This document shows positions 43,658-53,191 of a stretch of 64,000 nt of DNA, piece after piece. The notes beneath the pieces were generated by a model, which worked only from the letters and a program-made list of their open reading frames with translations, did no database searches and had not been told where the DNA came from. The stretch is from contig JAYULL010000188.1 in the NCBI GenBank assembly GCA_043763625.1, positions 1 to 64,000 of the forward strand. Direction: 5' to 3'. Every line of letters begins with the position of its first letter. Positions within the stretch are counted from its first letter, which is position 1. Source of the stretch: Rubrolithibacter sp043763625. Its GTDB lineage: Bacteria > Bacteroidota > Bacteroidia > Sphingobacteriales > Sphingobacteriaceae. A program made the position numbers and the translations under genes.

Positions 43658-45508
43658 ATGGCAAGAAACAGATTTAACAGCAGCACTGCACCCACCGAGG
43701 AGCTGACAAAAGCGAAAATCAATAAAGAAACGCTAAACAAAATTGCCGGTTTACTGGCGTATATCAAACCCTATCGAGCCAAGTTTTTATTAGGATTATT
43801 TTTTCTTTTTGTTTCAAGTCTAACCGGGTTAGCGTTTCCGAGCTTATTAGGGGCTATGATTGATGCAGCACAAGGAAAACAAAAATTAAGTTTCATCCCT
43901 GCCAACATCAATTATATCGGTATAATCTCATTTGTTATTCTTTTCATACAGTCGTTTGTTTCTTTTTTCAGAGTCAGATTATTTGTTGAAGTTGCCGAAA
44001 AATCCTTGGCCGATATTCGGCGAGATACTTACTTTAAACTTATTACTCTTCCGATGAATTTTTTCGCCAACCGAAGAGTAGGCGAACTAAACAGCCGAAT
44101 TTCAGCAGATTTATCGCAAATACAAGACACTCTTACCACTACCTTGGCTGAGATGACCCGACAGGTTGTTTTACTGGCAGGTGGTATTACATTCTTAGTA
44201 ATAGTTTCACCGCACCTAACGCTGTTCAATCTTGCAATTCTCCCGGTAATGGTAGTTTCTGCAATATTCTTCGGTAAAAAAATAAGAAGTATTTCGAGGC
44301 AAGCTCAAGATAAACTGGCCGAATCAAACACGGTTGTAGAAGAAACCTTGCAGGGAATTAGCAGTGTGAAGGCGTTTGGAAATGAAGCTTATGAAGCTAA
44401 CCGGTACGATAAAAGCTTAAGACAAGTTGTAGCAATAGCACTACGCGGCGCAACTTTGCGAGGTGGTTTTGCGTCTTTTATTATCTTTTGTCTTTTCGGT
44501 GCAATAGTGGGAGTTATTTGGTACGGGTCTGTGCTGGTAGCTGCAGGGGAGCTTTCTGTCGGTAATCTTACTACCTATATTTTGTACTCAATTTTTGTGG
44601 GGGCAGCCATGGGTACTTTCCCCGAATTGTATGCTAACGTACAAAAGGCTGTCGGGGCAAGCGAACGAGTTTTAGAAATTCTTGCCGAAAACAACGAACC
44701 GATATCGATGATTGCCAAAGAAAACGCTACTGTTTCTAAAATTCGTGGTGATGTGGCTTTTGATAATGTCGTCTTCGCTTATCCTTCCCGTAAGGAAATT
44801 ACCGTTTTAAAGGGTGTTTCTTTTGAGGCAAAAGCCGGAGAGAAAGTGGCCATTGTAGGGCCCAGCGGTGCCGGAAAATCTACTATTGCTTCGTTGGTTC
44901 TTCGTTTTTACGATCCGCAGCAAGGAGAATTGTTATTTGACGGAAAACCTTCCGGCCATTTTCCGCTTACCGATATAAGAAACCAGGTAGCTATTGTACC
45001 TCAAGATGTAATTCTATTTGGAGGAACCATTAGGGAAAATATAGCTTACGGAAAACTTTCGGGAACTGAAGAGGAAATAGTGCAAGCATCCAAACGTGCC
45101 AATGCTCATGATTTTATTTCCGGTTTCCCGGAAGGATATGATACCGTAGTTGGCGAAAGAGGGGTAAAACTTTCCGGGGGCCAGCGCCAGCGAATAGCAA
45201 TTGCACGAGCTTTGTTAAAAGATCCGGCTATTTTAATTTTAGATGAAGCCACTTCTTCGTTAGACAGTGAATCTGAACGTTTAGTACAAGAAGCTTTGGA
45301 AGAATTGATGAAGAACCGAACCTCAATTATTATAGCTCATCGCTTATCAACCATTCGCGAAGCCGATAAAATCGTTGTGCTTGAAAAAGGGGAAATTATT
45401 GAAACCGGAACACACAAAGAACTTATCAAGAACGAAGAAGGCTTGTATCGATACTTAAATGGTCTTCAGCAATCAGACTTGGGCAGTGAGCTGAGTAGTC
45501 AGCCGTGA
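43658..45508 (+). CDS. ABC exporter, MsbA-like (TMD-NBD fusion)
   Basis: A 616-residue half-transporter. Six membrane helices occupy about residues 40-320 and the ATPase domain the last ~260. Walker A is GPSGAGKST, the signature is LSGGQRQRIAIARAL, and Walker B is ILILDEATSSLD with the H-loop in IIIAHRLST. It would act as a homodimer exporting lipid, peptide or drug; relatives in this phylum are often named MsbA-like. The substrate is not evident. Confidence 0.88.
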   Translation: MARNRFNSSTAPTEELTKAKINKETLNKIAGLLAYIKPYRAKFLLGLFFLFVSSLTGLAFPSLLGAMIDAAQGKQKLSFIPANINYIGIISFVILFIQSFVSFFRVRLFVEVAEKSLADIRRDTYFKLITLPMNFFANRRVGELNSRISADLSQIQDTLTTTLAEMTRQVVLLAGGITFLVIVSPHLTLFNLAILPVMVVSAIFFGKKIRSISRQAQDKLAESNTVVEETLQGISSVKAFGNEAYEANRYDKSLRQVVAIALRGATLRGGFASFIIFCLFGAIVGVIWYGSVLVAAGELSVGNLTTYILYSIFVGAAMGTFPELYANVQKAVGASERVLEILAENNEPISMIAKENATVSKIRGDVAFDNVVFAYPSRKEITVLKGVSFEAKAGEKVAIVGPSGAGKSTIASLVLRFYDPQQGELLFDGKPSGHFPLTDIRNQVAIVPQDVILFGGTIRENIAYGKLSGTEEEIVQASKRANAHDFISGFPEGYDTVVGERGVKLSGGQRQRIAIARALLKDPAILILDEATSSLDSESERLVQEALEELMKNRTSIIIAHRLSTIREADKIVVLEKGEIIETGTHKELIKNEEGLYRYLNGLQQSDLGSELSSQP

Positions 45509-45672
45509 GTAGCAGGGCGGAAGCTATTAAATGTGCTTATTGCAAGATCATTTTAAGTCCACTTAATGAAGAGCTGACAGCTGATTGCAAAAGAGAACCT
45601 AAATTATACCCAACTAATATTAAAACGATATAAAAAAGCTCTCAGCTGATTGCTGGGAGCTTACAGCTTAAA
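45509..45672 (+). repeat. AGCTGA-rich intergenic repeats with a strong hairpin
   Basis: The element CAGCTGATTGC occurs twice (45578-45588 and 45643-45653), among several AGCTGA/CAGCT words. The second copy lies in an 11-bp stem, AAGCTCTCAGC (45636-45646) with GCTGGGAGCTT (45652-45662), one G-T pair, 5-nt loop. It ends 10 nt before the next ATG and would cover the ribosome landing zone. Confidence 0.6.
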
Positions 45673-47061
45673 ATGAAATTAACAATTTTAGGTGCTGCGA
45701 AACAGGTAACCGGTAGTATGCATCTTTTAGAAACAGATAATTACAAGATTCTTATAGACTGTGGTTTAGATTACGAAAAGGAAACGCGTTTAGAGGATAA
45801 TGCTATGTTTCCGTTTAATCCCGAAGAGATTGACGTGGTAATTTTAACCCATGCCCACATTGATCATTCCGGCAACATTCCCACTCTAATTCGTTTAGGT
45901 TTTAACGGTCAAATTTTATGCACCCCTCCTACCGCTGATCTTACCGAGCTGCTCCTGCTCGATTCAGTGAACATATTTTTAAGTAAAGAAAGAAAGGCCA
46001 ATAAGCATCGGAAAAAATCAAAAGGATATCAACCGCTGTTCCTTCAAAAGCATGTTATGGATACGGTTGAACGTTTTGTGACTATAGATTTTAATAAATC
46101 TTTTAAGCTTAACGGACAGATTGAACTTACATTTATTCCTGCCGGACATTTATTGGGAGCTGCTTCCGTTCTCCTATCAATCACTGAAACAGGCAAACAG
46201 ACTAAGATTGCCTTCACGGGAGACTTAGGCCGACTAAATTATCCCGTGCTGACTGATCCTGAGATAATTCCTGAAGTTGATTATTTAGTTTGCGAATCCA
46301 CGTATGGAGGAAGGGTACATTCTAAGGATAAAACGGTTGCCGAAATCTTAGTCGACACGATTGAGGAAGCATGCGTTAAAAATCCCGGAAGATTAATTAT
46401 CCCGGCATTCAGTATCGGCCGAACTCAAGCTTTAGTGTATTCTCTCAATAAAATTTTCACCGAAGGACTACTTCCACGGGTAAAAGTTTTTGTTGACAGT
46501 CCTCTTGCCAATTATGCTACTGAAGTTTTCAGAAAACACCACAAATATTTAAACAAAGACGCTCAAGAATTTTATCAAAAAAAGGGTGACGAATTCGAGT
46601 TCGACAACTTGTTTTACACGCAAAACATGCACGAAAGCAAAGAGCTTTCTAATTATTTTGAGCCTTGTATTATCGTTTCTTCAGCAGGAATGCTTGAAGG
46701 AGGCCGAATTCAAGACCATTTGTTTTACAATATTTCGAATTACTACTGCACCATTCTGTTTATCGGATATAGCGCCAAAGGAACTTTAGGACATCGGTTA
46801 CTACGCGGCGATCCGATTGTTCACATTCGTGACCGCGAACTTCCGGTCTATGCCACCATTAAAAAGACTGATGTGCTAAGCGGCCATGGCGACCATAATG
46901 ATCTGGTCAACACAGTTAAACAACAGGATAAGCAAAAACTGAAGAAGGTATTTTTAGTTCATGGGGAGAGTGAGAGCATAAATGCATTAAGCGATAGCCT
47001 TAAACAAGAAGGATATTCTGTTGCGATTCCAAATCAAGGAGAAATTTTTGAATTGAATTAA
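45673..47061 (+). CDS. Beta-CASP metallo-beta-lactamase RNA nuclease
   Basis: A 462-residue protein of the YSH1/CPSF-73-like RNA specificity group. The metal-binding motif HAHIDHSGN is at 60-68. TGDLGR (motif 3), the beta-CASP insertion with PAFSIGRTQALVY and SSAGMLEGGRIQDHL (motif B region), and SGHGDHNDLV (motif C) are all recognised. It is probably an exo/endoribonuclease in mRNA decay or processing. It stands alone, with a stable hairpin just before its start. Confidence 0.88.
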   Translation: MKLTILGAAKQVTGSMHLLETDNYKILIDCGLDYEKETRLEDNAMFPFNPEEIDVVILTHAHIDHSGNIPTLIRLGFNGQILCTPPTADLTELLLLDSVNIFLSKERKANKHRKKSKGYQPLFLQKHVMDTVERFVTIDFNKSFKLNGQIELTFIPAGHLLGAASVLLSITETGKQTKIAFTGDLGRLNYPVLTDPEIIPEVDYLVCESTYGGRVHSKDKTVAEILVDTIEEACVKNPGRLIIPAFSIGRTQALVYSLNKIFTEGLLPRVKVFVDSPLANYATEVFRKHHKYLNKDAQEFYQKKGDEFEFDNLFYTQNMHESKELSNYFEPCIIVSSAGMLEGGRIQDHLFYNISNYYCTILFIGYSAKGTLGHRLLRGDPIVHIRDRELPVYATIKKTDVLSGHGDHNDLVNTVKQQDKQKLKKVFLVHGESESINALSDSLKQEGYSVAIPNQGEIFELN

Positions 47062-47129
47062 GTTTACAGCGGAGATTTATTATCAAACAATAGGCCTTTA
47101 CAGCAGAAATCGGATTTGAGGTATAAGTT

Positions 47130-47153
47130 AAAAAAAAGCCGCGTGTGAGCGGC
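47130..47153 (-). terminator. Terminator of the OmpA-like gene
   Basis: On the minus strand GCCGC (47153-47149) pairs with GCGGC (47142-47138) around a 6-nt loop and is followed by eight T's. Confidence 0.8.
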
Positions 47154-47179
47154 CTGACAATGTCTTTCAAAAATTTTTT

Positions 47180-47644
47180 TTAGTCGATCTCTTTTAGTTT
47201 AATTTCTACTCTACGATTTTTTTGACGACCTTCTTCTGTTTTATTTGAAGCAATAGGAACAGTACTGCCGTAAGGAGTGGTAACAATTCGTCGTTTGTCA
47301 ACTCCTTTGCTTACTAAATATTCTTTTACCTCTAATGCTCTTTTTTCAGACAGCTTCCAATTCGGTACATACGACCCTATTCCATCTGCATGCCCTCTAA
47401 GTGAAACCGCATAATTTTTATCCGACATCAGTTTAGCAAGGGTGTTCAAATTTTGAAAATAGTTATTTCTTACTCCTGCTTTAGCAAAGTCGAACTCGAT
47501 GTTCTTCGTCGCCTCGTCAATAACACCGGCATTTGTAACAATAACACTTTTTTTCGCTTTAACCGGGATGACATTTGCTATCAGCAAACCCGCAAACATA
47601 ACGCAAAGGGTTATGCTGAAAAATTTAAAAGGATTTGTTTTCAT
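47180..47644 (-). CDS. OmpA-family peptidoglycan-binding protein
   Basis: A 154-residue protein with an N-terminal signal or anchor (about 8-28, FSITLCVMFAGLLIANVIPV). It carries one OmpA C-terminal-like domain: VSLRGHADGIGSYVPNWKLS with the Asp of the DAP-binding site, SEKRALEVKEYLVSKGVDKRR, and RQKNRRVEIKL. It lacks a beta-barrel, so it is probably periplasmic and bound to peptidoglycan. It is monocistronic, with a terminator. Confidence 0.85.
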   Translation of the reverse strand: MKTNPFKFFSITLCVMFAGLLIANVIPVKAKKSVIVTNAGVIDEATKNIEFDFAKAGVRNNYFQNLNTLAKLMSDKNYAVSLRGHADGIGSYVPNWKLSEKRALEVKEYLVSKGVDKRRIVTTPYGSTVPIASNKTEEGRQKNRRVEIKLKEID

Positions 47645-48025
47645 ATAGATTTTTATTTGAGTAAGCAGTTTAAATACCTATTGCTAAATTTGTTACACCG
47701 CGTAAACATTTACGAGAAAATTATTATGGTTGGATTTGTTTTTTGAGCTTTTTTTCAACTATTTTAAGTTCCACTCAAGACAGTTTTTATACTATAATAA
47801 TCAGCAATTGAGAAGATACATCTGCAGTAAAATTTGGAAACTAAAAAAGTCGGACCTTCGTAAAAAGCAGTAATTGTAATTAAAACATCTACCTCATGAT
47901 TTTACACGTTCCCGTTATTTTCTTTTTTATCGATTTTAGTAACCTCGATAAGCCGACTGAGCTTTTCCAAAAAGAAAAAAAGTTTGCTTGCCTTCCGTCT
48001 TCTAAAATCTTCTAATTAATTCAAC
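47645..48025. other. Long intergenic region before the signalling operon
   Basis: About 380 nt between two divergent genes. It is AT-rich with an imperfect 14-bp palindrome at 47701-47714 (CGTAAACATTTACG). No exact TAnnTTTG box was found for the operon at 48026, so its promoter may be atypical or depend on an activator. A 39-codon frame at 47896-48015 exists but has no support. Confidence 0.45.
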
Positions 48026-50350
48026 ATGGAAATTTTAAGGGACCTTGCAGAACTTTTAGAAGCTAAAAGCATCTCGAATTTTGCCGAAAACAATTTACAT
48101 CTGCCGGTGCTTTTCAGGCCGGGCCAAAATTCCGATCAATTGGAATTAGCCGACTTGCTGGAAGCAAAACCACAAATAAAAGTAAGCGATACCATCTATT
48201 CCCAGTTACGTGAACTTGCAAAGTCTAAACATCCTGAACTGAAACTATCTGAAAGTGAAATTAACGAACTGGTATCTAAGCATGTAGGCTATACCCCACT
48301 TTACGAATATGGGGTCTGGGTCTATTACCCTTGGGGAGAACGATTAGTTCATATTTTAGATGCGACAGAGTTCATAGATTTAAGAACAAACCGAAATAAA
48401 TACAAAATAACTCAAGAAGAACAAGACCAACTGCAGCAAAAAAAGATTGGAGTTATAGGATTATCTGTGGGCCAGTCCGTTTCCCTGACATTAGCTATGG
48501 AGCGAGGATTCGGAGAGCTTAGAATTGCAGACTTCGACGAATTAGAAATTACTAATCTTAACCGTTTGAGAAGCGGGATTCATAATATGGGCATTAAAAA
48601 GACAATTTTGGTTGCCCGAGAAATAGCCGAAATAGACCCTTTTTTAAAAGTGACTTGTTTTCACGACGGAATTACTGATGAGAACATCGAAACATTCTTA
48701 TTGGAAAACGGGAAGTTGGATCTTCTGATAGATGAGTGCGACGGTGTAGACGTTAAGATCAATTGCCGTCTTAAGGCCCGGAAACATCAAATTCCGGTGT
48801 TGATGGAAGCAAGCGACAGAGGAACTATAGATATTGAAAGATTCGATTTAGAACCCCATCGCCCTATCCTGCACGGGTTCGTGGAGCATCTGGACGTTAC
48901 TAAAGTTAAGGGCTTAAAAACGAACGAAGAAAAATTGCCATATATTTTACCAATTGTAGGTATTGAAACAATGTCTGTAAGATTAAAAGCTTCCGCAGTA
49001 GAAGTAGGCAAATCAATATCCACCTGGCCCCAATTGGCAAGTGCGGTAACGATGGGAGGAGGTATAACTGCAGATATCAGCAGGAAAATTCTTTTAGACC
49101 AGCTTCATCTTTCGGGTAGGTTTTTTATTGACCTCGATGAATTAATTGCAGATGAAAAAAAGCCGGTTGAACCATTTATTTACAATACAGAACTTTTAAC
49201 AGAAGATTTGGTAACTGATATAATCCAAAGGGTTAAGATTCCTGCGGAAGAAAACGATATCCGGGATGAACAAGTTTTTGAAGAATTGGTAACAGCGGCT
49301 GCTTTAGCTCCTTCAGCCGGCAATAATCAACCATGGGAATGGCACAGTTACGGATCAAAGCTATACCTTTTTCATGCACTGGAAAAATCCGTTTCGTTTG
49401 GTGATTATGAGAACATGGCCTCATATATGGCGTTCGGGACCGCTATAGAAAATTTGAAGTTAAAAGCCTCAGAAATAAATGTAGAGCCGGTTATTCATCT
49501 TTTCCCCCTTGCTGATGAACCTCGACTAATTGCCGCAATCAAAATTAAAAAAAGAAGCCTTCCGGTTAAAGAGGATGAGTTGGTGAAATATTTGGGGATA
49601 AGGGTTACTAATCGAAGTGAGGGACAATGCAGGGAAATCAATCGAAATATTTTAGCTGAAATTGAAAATTCTACTGCAACGATTCCCGAAGTATCTGTAA
49701 GAATAGTAGAAGATAAAGACAGGATACACAAGCTTGCCGATATAATGGGCAAAGCAGAAAAACTTCGGCTTTTTATTCCGCAAGGACATTATGACCTTTT
49801 TGAAAAAGAGATGCGATGGACACCGGAATATGCAGAACAAACCCGAGACGGCCTGGATATAACAACCTTAGATTTGAGCCCTAAAGATGCAGTAGGTTTT
49901 CGTATAATCAGAGACGCCGAAGCAATAAAACTTGTAAAAGAATTAAAGGGCGGGAAAGCGCTCGAAGAAATGACGGGGAAACTCGCCGGTTCGGCTTCCG
50001 CTCTTGGATTAATTACAACTTCTTCGTTCACAAAAAACAATTGTATAAAAGTAGGGCAAGCAGCGGAGCGAGTTTGGTTAACAGCTAATAAAAATGAAGT
50101 GTCGCTTCAACCTATATTGGCCTCTATTCTACATTTTGCCAGAATTAATTATGGAGGCGGAAAAGAGATTGCTGATGATATTCGAGAAGAATTTATAACG
50201 TTGAATAGAGACTTTAAGAGCCTGTTTGAATTATCGGAATTTGAAAAACCTATGTTTTTATTCCGTTTGTTTTATTCGGAGAGTCCTAAAGTACGTTCCT
50301 TACGCAGGGACCTGAATAAAGTATATTTTAAACATGTGAATAAACTTTAA
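48026..50350 (+). CDS. Rv1355c-family protein: ThiF/E1-like domain fused to nitroreductase
   Basis: A 774-residue two-enzyme fusion. After ~135 leading residues comes an E1/ThiF-type Rossmann domain (about 138-330): the glycine loop GLSVGQSVS (145-153), ADFDELEITNLNR (168-180) and LLIDECDGVDVKINCR, which keep the ATP-site residues of adenylating enzymes. From about 410, AAALAPSAGNNQPWEWH opens a nitroreductase/FMN-type domain. Such pairs occur where a carboxylate or peptide is activated and then oxidised. No precursor peptide or YcaO gene is nearby, so the substrate is unknown. The stop overlaps the next start (TAATG). Confidence 0.75.
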   Translation: MEILRDLAELLEAKSISNFAENNLHLPVLFRPGQNSDQLELADLLEAKPQIKVSDTIYSQLRELAKSKHPELKLSESEINELVSKHVGYTPLYEYGVWVYYPWGERLVHILDATEFIDLRTNRNKYKITQEEQDQLQQKKIGVIGLSVGQSVSLTLAMERGFGELRIADFDELEITNLNRLRSGIHNMGIKKTILVAREIAEIDPFLKVTCFHDGITDENIETFLLENGKLDLLIDECDGVDVKINCRLKARKHQIPVLMEASDRGTIDIERFDLEPHRPILHGFVEHLDVTKVKGLKTNEEKLPYILPIVGIETMSVRLKASAVEVGKSISTWPQLASAVTMGGGITADISRKILLDQLHLSGRFFIDLDELIADEKKPVEPFIYNTELLTEDLVTDIIQRVKIPAEENDIRDEQVFEELVTAAALAPSAGNNQPWEWHSYGSKLYLFHALEKSVSFGDYENMASYMAFGTAIENLKLKASEINVEPVIHLFPLADEPRLIAAIKIKKRSLPVKEDELVKYLGIRVTNRSEGQCREINRNILAEIENSTATIPEVSVRIVEDKDRIHKLADIMGKAEKLRLFIPQGHYDLFEKEMRWTPEYAEQTRDGLDITTLDLSPKDAVGFRIIRDAEAIKLVKELKGGKALEEMTGKLAGSASALGLITTSSFTKNNCIKVGQAAERVWLTANKNEVSLQPILASILHFARINYGGGKEIADDIREEFITLNRDFKSLFELSEFEKPMFLFRLFYSESPKVRSLRRDLNKVYFKHVNKL

Positions 50351-51042
50351 TGGCGTCGGTGATATTTAGAGCGTTTAGGGCTAGCGATGAGCCTGAAACG
50401 TGCCTAAGGTTTGTAGAGGGTCACCGTAAAGTGCTTGAATCGTACGGCATAACTATGATTACTTCAAACAACGCTAAATGGATGTATCACAAGAACACCT
50501 TTGTAATTTTGGCGGAGTCACCGGAAGACAGAAGAGCTCTGGGAGGTGCAAGGATACAAGTTGCCGATGAAGAACTTTTGCTGCCGATAGTAGATGCTGT
50601 AGGAAAGGTAGATCCAAACATAGAAGATGTAATTAACAGGCACGCAGGTTTAACGATTGCCGAAGCTTGCGGATTATGGAATTCGAGAGAAATTGCCGGT
50701 TACGGATACAGTTTTTTTATGTTAAGGGCTGCTATTGCGCTCGCCTATCAATTAAAAGTAAGTATCCTTTATGCCTTGGCAGCGCCGGTTACTGTAAAGA
50801 TGTGTCTCAATGCGGGATTTAATATTGAAAAATCGTTAGGAAAAGACGGCTTTTTTAACTACCCGAAATTAGACCTTGTGGCAACAGCGATGCTGATTGA
50901 CGATTTGAAGGAATTAAAAACAGCTGTAGATGAAGACCGACGACATGTTTTAACCCTGATGGAAAATCCGGAACAGCTAATAAAAGCAACAGGACCAAAA
51001 GGAGACGTATTAATAGACTACCGATTGTTAATTAAACCGTAA
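50350..51042 (+). CDS. GNAT/autoinducer-synthase-like protein
   Basis: A 230-residue soluble protein with an acyltransferase-like fold: FRAFRASDEPETCLRFVEGH at the start, LGGARIQVAD as the central strand, AEACGLWNSREIAGYGYSFF in the cofactor position, and VKMCLNAGFNIEKSLG like the C-terminal GNAT motif. It resembles N-acyl-amino-acid or autoinducer synthase folds more than common acetyltransferases, but no family could be assigned. TAATG overlaps join it to both neighbours, so it is made in step with the E1-nitroreductase protein and the receptor kinase. Confidence 0.6.
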   Translation: MASVIFRAFRASDEPETCLRFVEGHRKVLESYGITMITSNNAKWMYHKNTFVILAESPEDRRALGGARIQVADEELLLPIVDAVGKVDPNIEDVINRHAGLTIAEACGLWNSREIAGYGYSFFMLRAAIALAYQLKVSILYALAAPVTVKMCLNAGFNIEKSLGKDGFFNYPKLDLVATAMLIDDLKELKTAVDEDRRHVLTLMENPEQLIKATGPKGDVLIDYRLLIKP

Positions 51043-53165
51043 TGTTATTTAAAAGAAAAGCATTCCTTATACTTTTATTATTTCTTTCCGCCAACGCATC
51101 TTTTGCGGCTAACCCGGGTAAGGGAGGTTTAATTTCTTCGATTTCTTTCTTAGAAGACGAAGCCGGCAACCTGAAATTAGACGAGGTGATAAAAAAATCT
51201 TTCACCAATCTTCCAACATCTACACCGAATTTCGGTTTAACAAAATCCGTTTATTGGCTTAAAGTTACCGTTAACAATAATACAAGTGACACCGGCTATA
51301 TATTAAAAATTCACAACGGCACGCTAACGGAAACCAAGTTCTATACTATTTTAAATAATAAAATTAATATACAAACTCTTCGAGATACAACGCCTTTCCG
51401 TAAAAGAATAATACAAAGCCAATATCCCCTCTTCAAAATTCATCAGCCGCATAGTTCAAGCATAACCTACTATCTGCGAATTAGAAGTAATAACGTTTTA
51501 GATATTCCGATAAGTGTCGGCAAACAATTAGACGTTTTTGAAGAAGTAAATTTAGACCAACTGTATTTTGGAATTTACGCGGGCATTATTCTAATAATGT
51601 TCTTATACAACATTTTTATATACATAACTGTACGAGACGTAAATTACTTATATTATGTTTTTTACATTTTAATTATAGGCCTAACTCAAGCTTCATTAAA
51701 AGGCTTCGGAGCTAAGTTCTTTTGGCAAGACAATTCGTGGTTAATTTGGCAGGCTCCCAACTTGTTTATTGCTCTCTCCGGTATTTTTTCAATTCTTTTC
51801 GTTGTTAACTTTCTCCAACTGAAAAAATATGCGAATATCCTATTCTATGTGTTGGTTTTTATGTCACTACTATATGTTGCAGGTATTTTCATAACGCTTT
51901 CAAATAATTTTATCATCGCACAACAGTTGCTTCAAGTAACTGCGGGACTTGTTGCAGCAACTATCTTAATTTCAGGCTTGTTTGTGTTGAGAAAGGGCTA
52001 TCAGCCTGCGTTGTTTTTCAATTTCTCATGGTCATTCTTTTTGATTGGTGTAATAATATACCTCTTAAAAGATGCGGGCATATTACCGTATAATAACTTC
52101 ACCGGCAATGCCATACTTATAGGTTCCGGAATCGAAGTCGCACTGTTGTCATTCGCCCTTGCAGACCGTATTAATACTTATAAAAAAGAAAAAGAAGAAT
52201 CGCAAGCGCAAGCATTGCTTATTGCCAAAGAAAACGAGCGCATCATCCGTGAACAAAACATAATTTTAGAAACTAAGGTACATGAACGCACCCTTGAATT
52301 AAGAGTTGCCAACGAAGATCTTAATAAAGCGATGAAAGAACTTAAAGAAGCAGAAGGTCACTTGGTAGAGTCAGAAAAAATGGCTTCGTTAGGCCAGCTT
52401 ACCGCAGGCATCGCACATGAAATAAACAACCCGATAAACTTTGTTACATCTAATGTCACCCCGCTGAAACGAGATGTTGATATACTTTTAGAAGTTATAA
52501 ATACGTTTGAAAATGTGGCGCTATCCGAAGAAGTTGTAGCTTCAAAAAGAAACCAAATAGAAAAATACAAGGAGGAAATCGATTTTGACTATTTAAAGAT
52601 CGAGATAAATCATTTGATTAAGGGCATTGGGGAAGGGGCTTCAAGAACTGCAGAAATTGTTAAGGGTTTACGAGTTTTCTCGAGAGTGGACGAAGATGAT
52701 CTGAAAAAAGCAGATATAAATGATGGGCTCAATTCAACATTAGTCATTACTAATAATTTGATGCGCAATGTAGAGTTAGTTAAAGAGTATGCAGAAATTC
52801 CGGTAATTGAGTGCTATCCGGGCAAGTTAAATCAAGTTTTCTTGAACATAATCAGCAATGCCGTTCATGCAATTAATAAAAAGTTTGGAGACAACCCGGG
52901 AGGAATTCTAAAAATCATTACTGAAAAAGGCGAAAATTTTATTAGAATTAAAATAAACGATAACGGAACCGGTATGGACGAAAACACTAAAAGAAAAATT
53001 TTCGAGCCCTTTTTTACAACTAAAGAAGTGGGCGAGGGCACCGGACTCGGCATGTCTATTGCTTATAACATCATAAAAAAACACAATGGAAATATTTCCA
53101 TCAAATCTACATTAGCAGTCGGAACCGAATTTACTTTGGAAGTCCCGCTAATCCATAAAATATAA
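51042..53165 (+). CDS. 7TM-DISM receptor histidine kinase
   Basis: A 707-residue sensor. A signal peptide (about 1-22) is followed by a periplasmic 7TMR-DISMED2-type beta-sandwich (about 30-160, SVYWLKVTVNN, YYLRIRSNNVLDIPISVG), a kind of domain often used for carbohydrates or small ligands. Seven membrane helices fill about 175-375. A coiled coil then leads to the kinase: phospho-His459 in GIAHEINNPINFV and the ATP domain with GEGTGLGMSIAYNII. The protein sits in the middle of the coupled operon, so its ligand may be the product of the two genes before it. Confidence 0.88.
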   Translation: MLFKRKAFLILLLFLSANASFAANPGKGGLISSISFLEDEAGNLKLDEVIKKSFTNLPTSTPNFGLTKSVYWLKVTVNNNTSDTGYILKIHNGTLTETKFYTILNNKINIQTLRDTTPFRKRIIQSQYPLFKIHQPHSSSITYYLRIRSNNVLDIPISVGKQLDVFEEVNLDQLYFGIYAGIILIMFLYNIFIYITVRDVNYLYYVFYILIIGLTQASLKGFGAKFFWQDNSWLIWQAPNLFIALSGIFSILFVVNFLQLKKYANILFYVLVFMSLLYVAGIFITLSNNFIIAQQLLQVTAGLVAATILISGLFVLRKGYQPALFFNFSWSFFLIGVIIYLLKDAGILPYNNFTGNAILIGSGIEVALLSFALADRINTYKKEKEESQAQALLIAKENERIIREQNIILETKVHERTLELRVANEDLNKAMKELKEAEGHLVESEKMASLGQLTAGIAHEINNPINFVTSNVTPLKRDVDILLEVINTFENVALSEEVVASKRNQIEKYKEEIDFDYLKIEINHLIKGIGEGASRTAEIVKGLRVFSRVDEDDLKKADINDGLNSTLVITNNLMRNVELVKEYAEIPVIECYPGKLNQVFLNIISNAVHAINKKFGDNPGGILKIITEKGENFIRIKINDNGTGMDENTKRKIFEPFFTTKEVGEGTGLGMSIAYNIIKKHNGNISIKSTLAVGTEFTLEVPLIHKI

Positions 53166-53191
53166 CTAAATTAGTTATTAACTGAAGCCCT

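Noticed and set aside
47896..48015. 39-codon frame before the signalling operon
   Set aside because: Phe-rich composition without a clear signal or membrane helix, no promoter box and no ribosome site. It may still be leader sequence.
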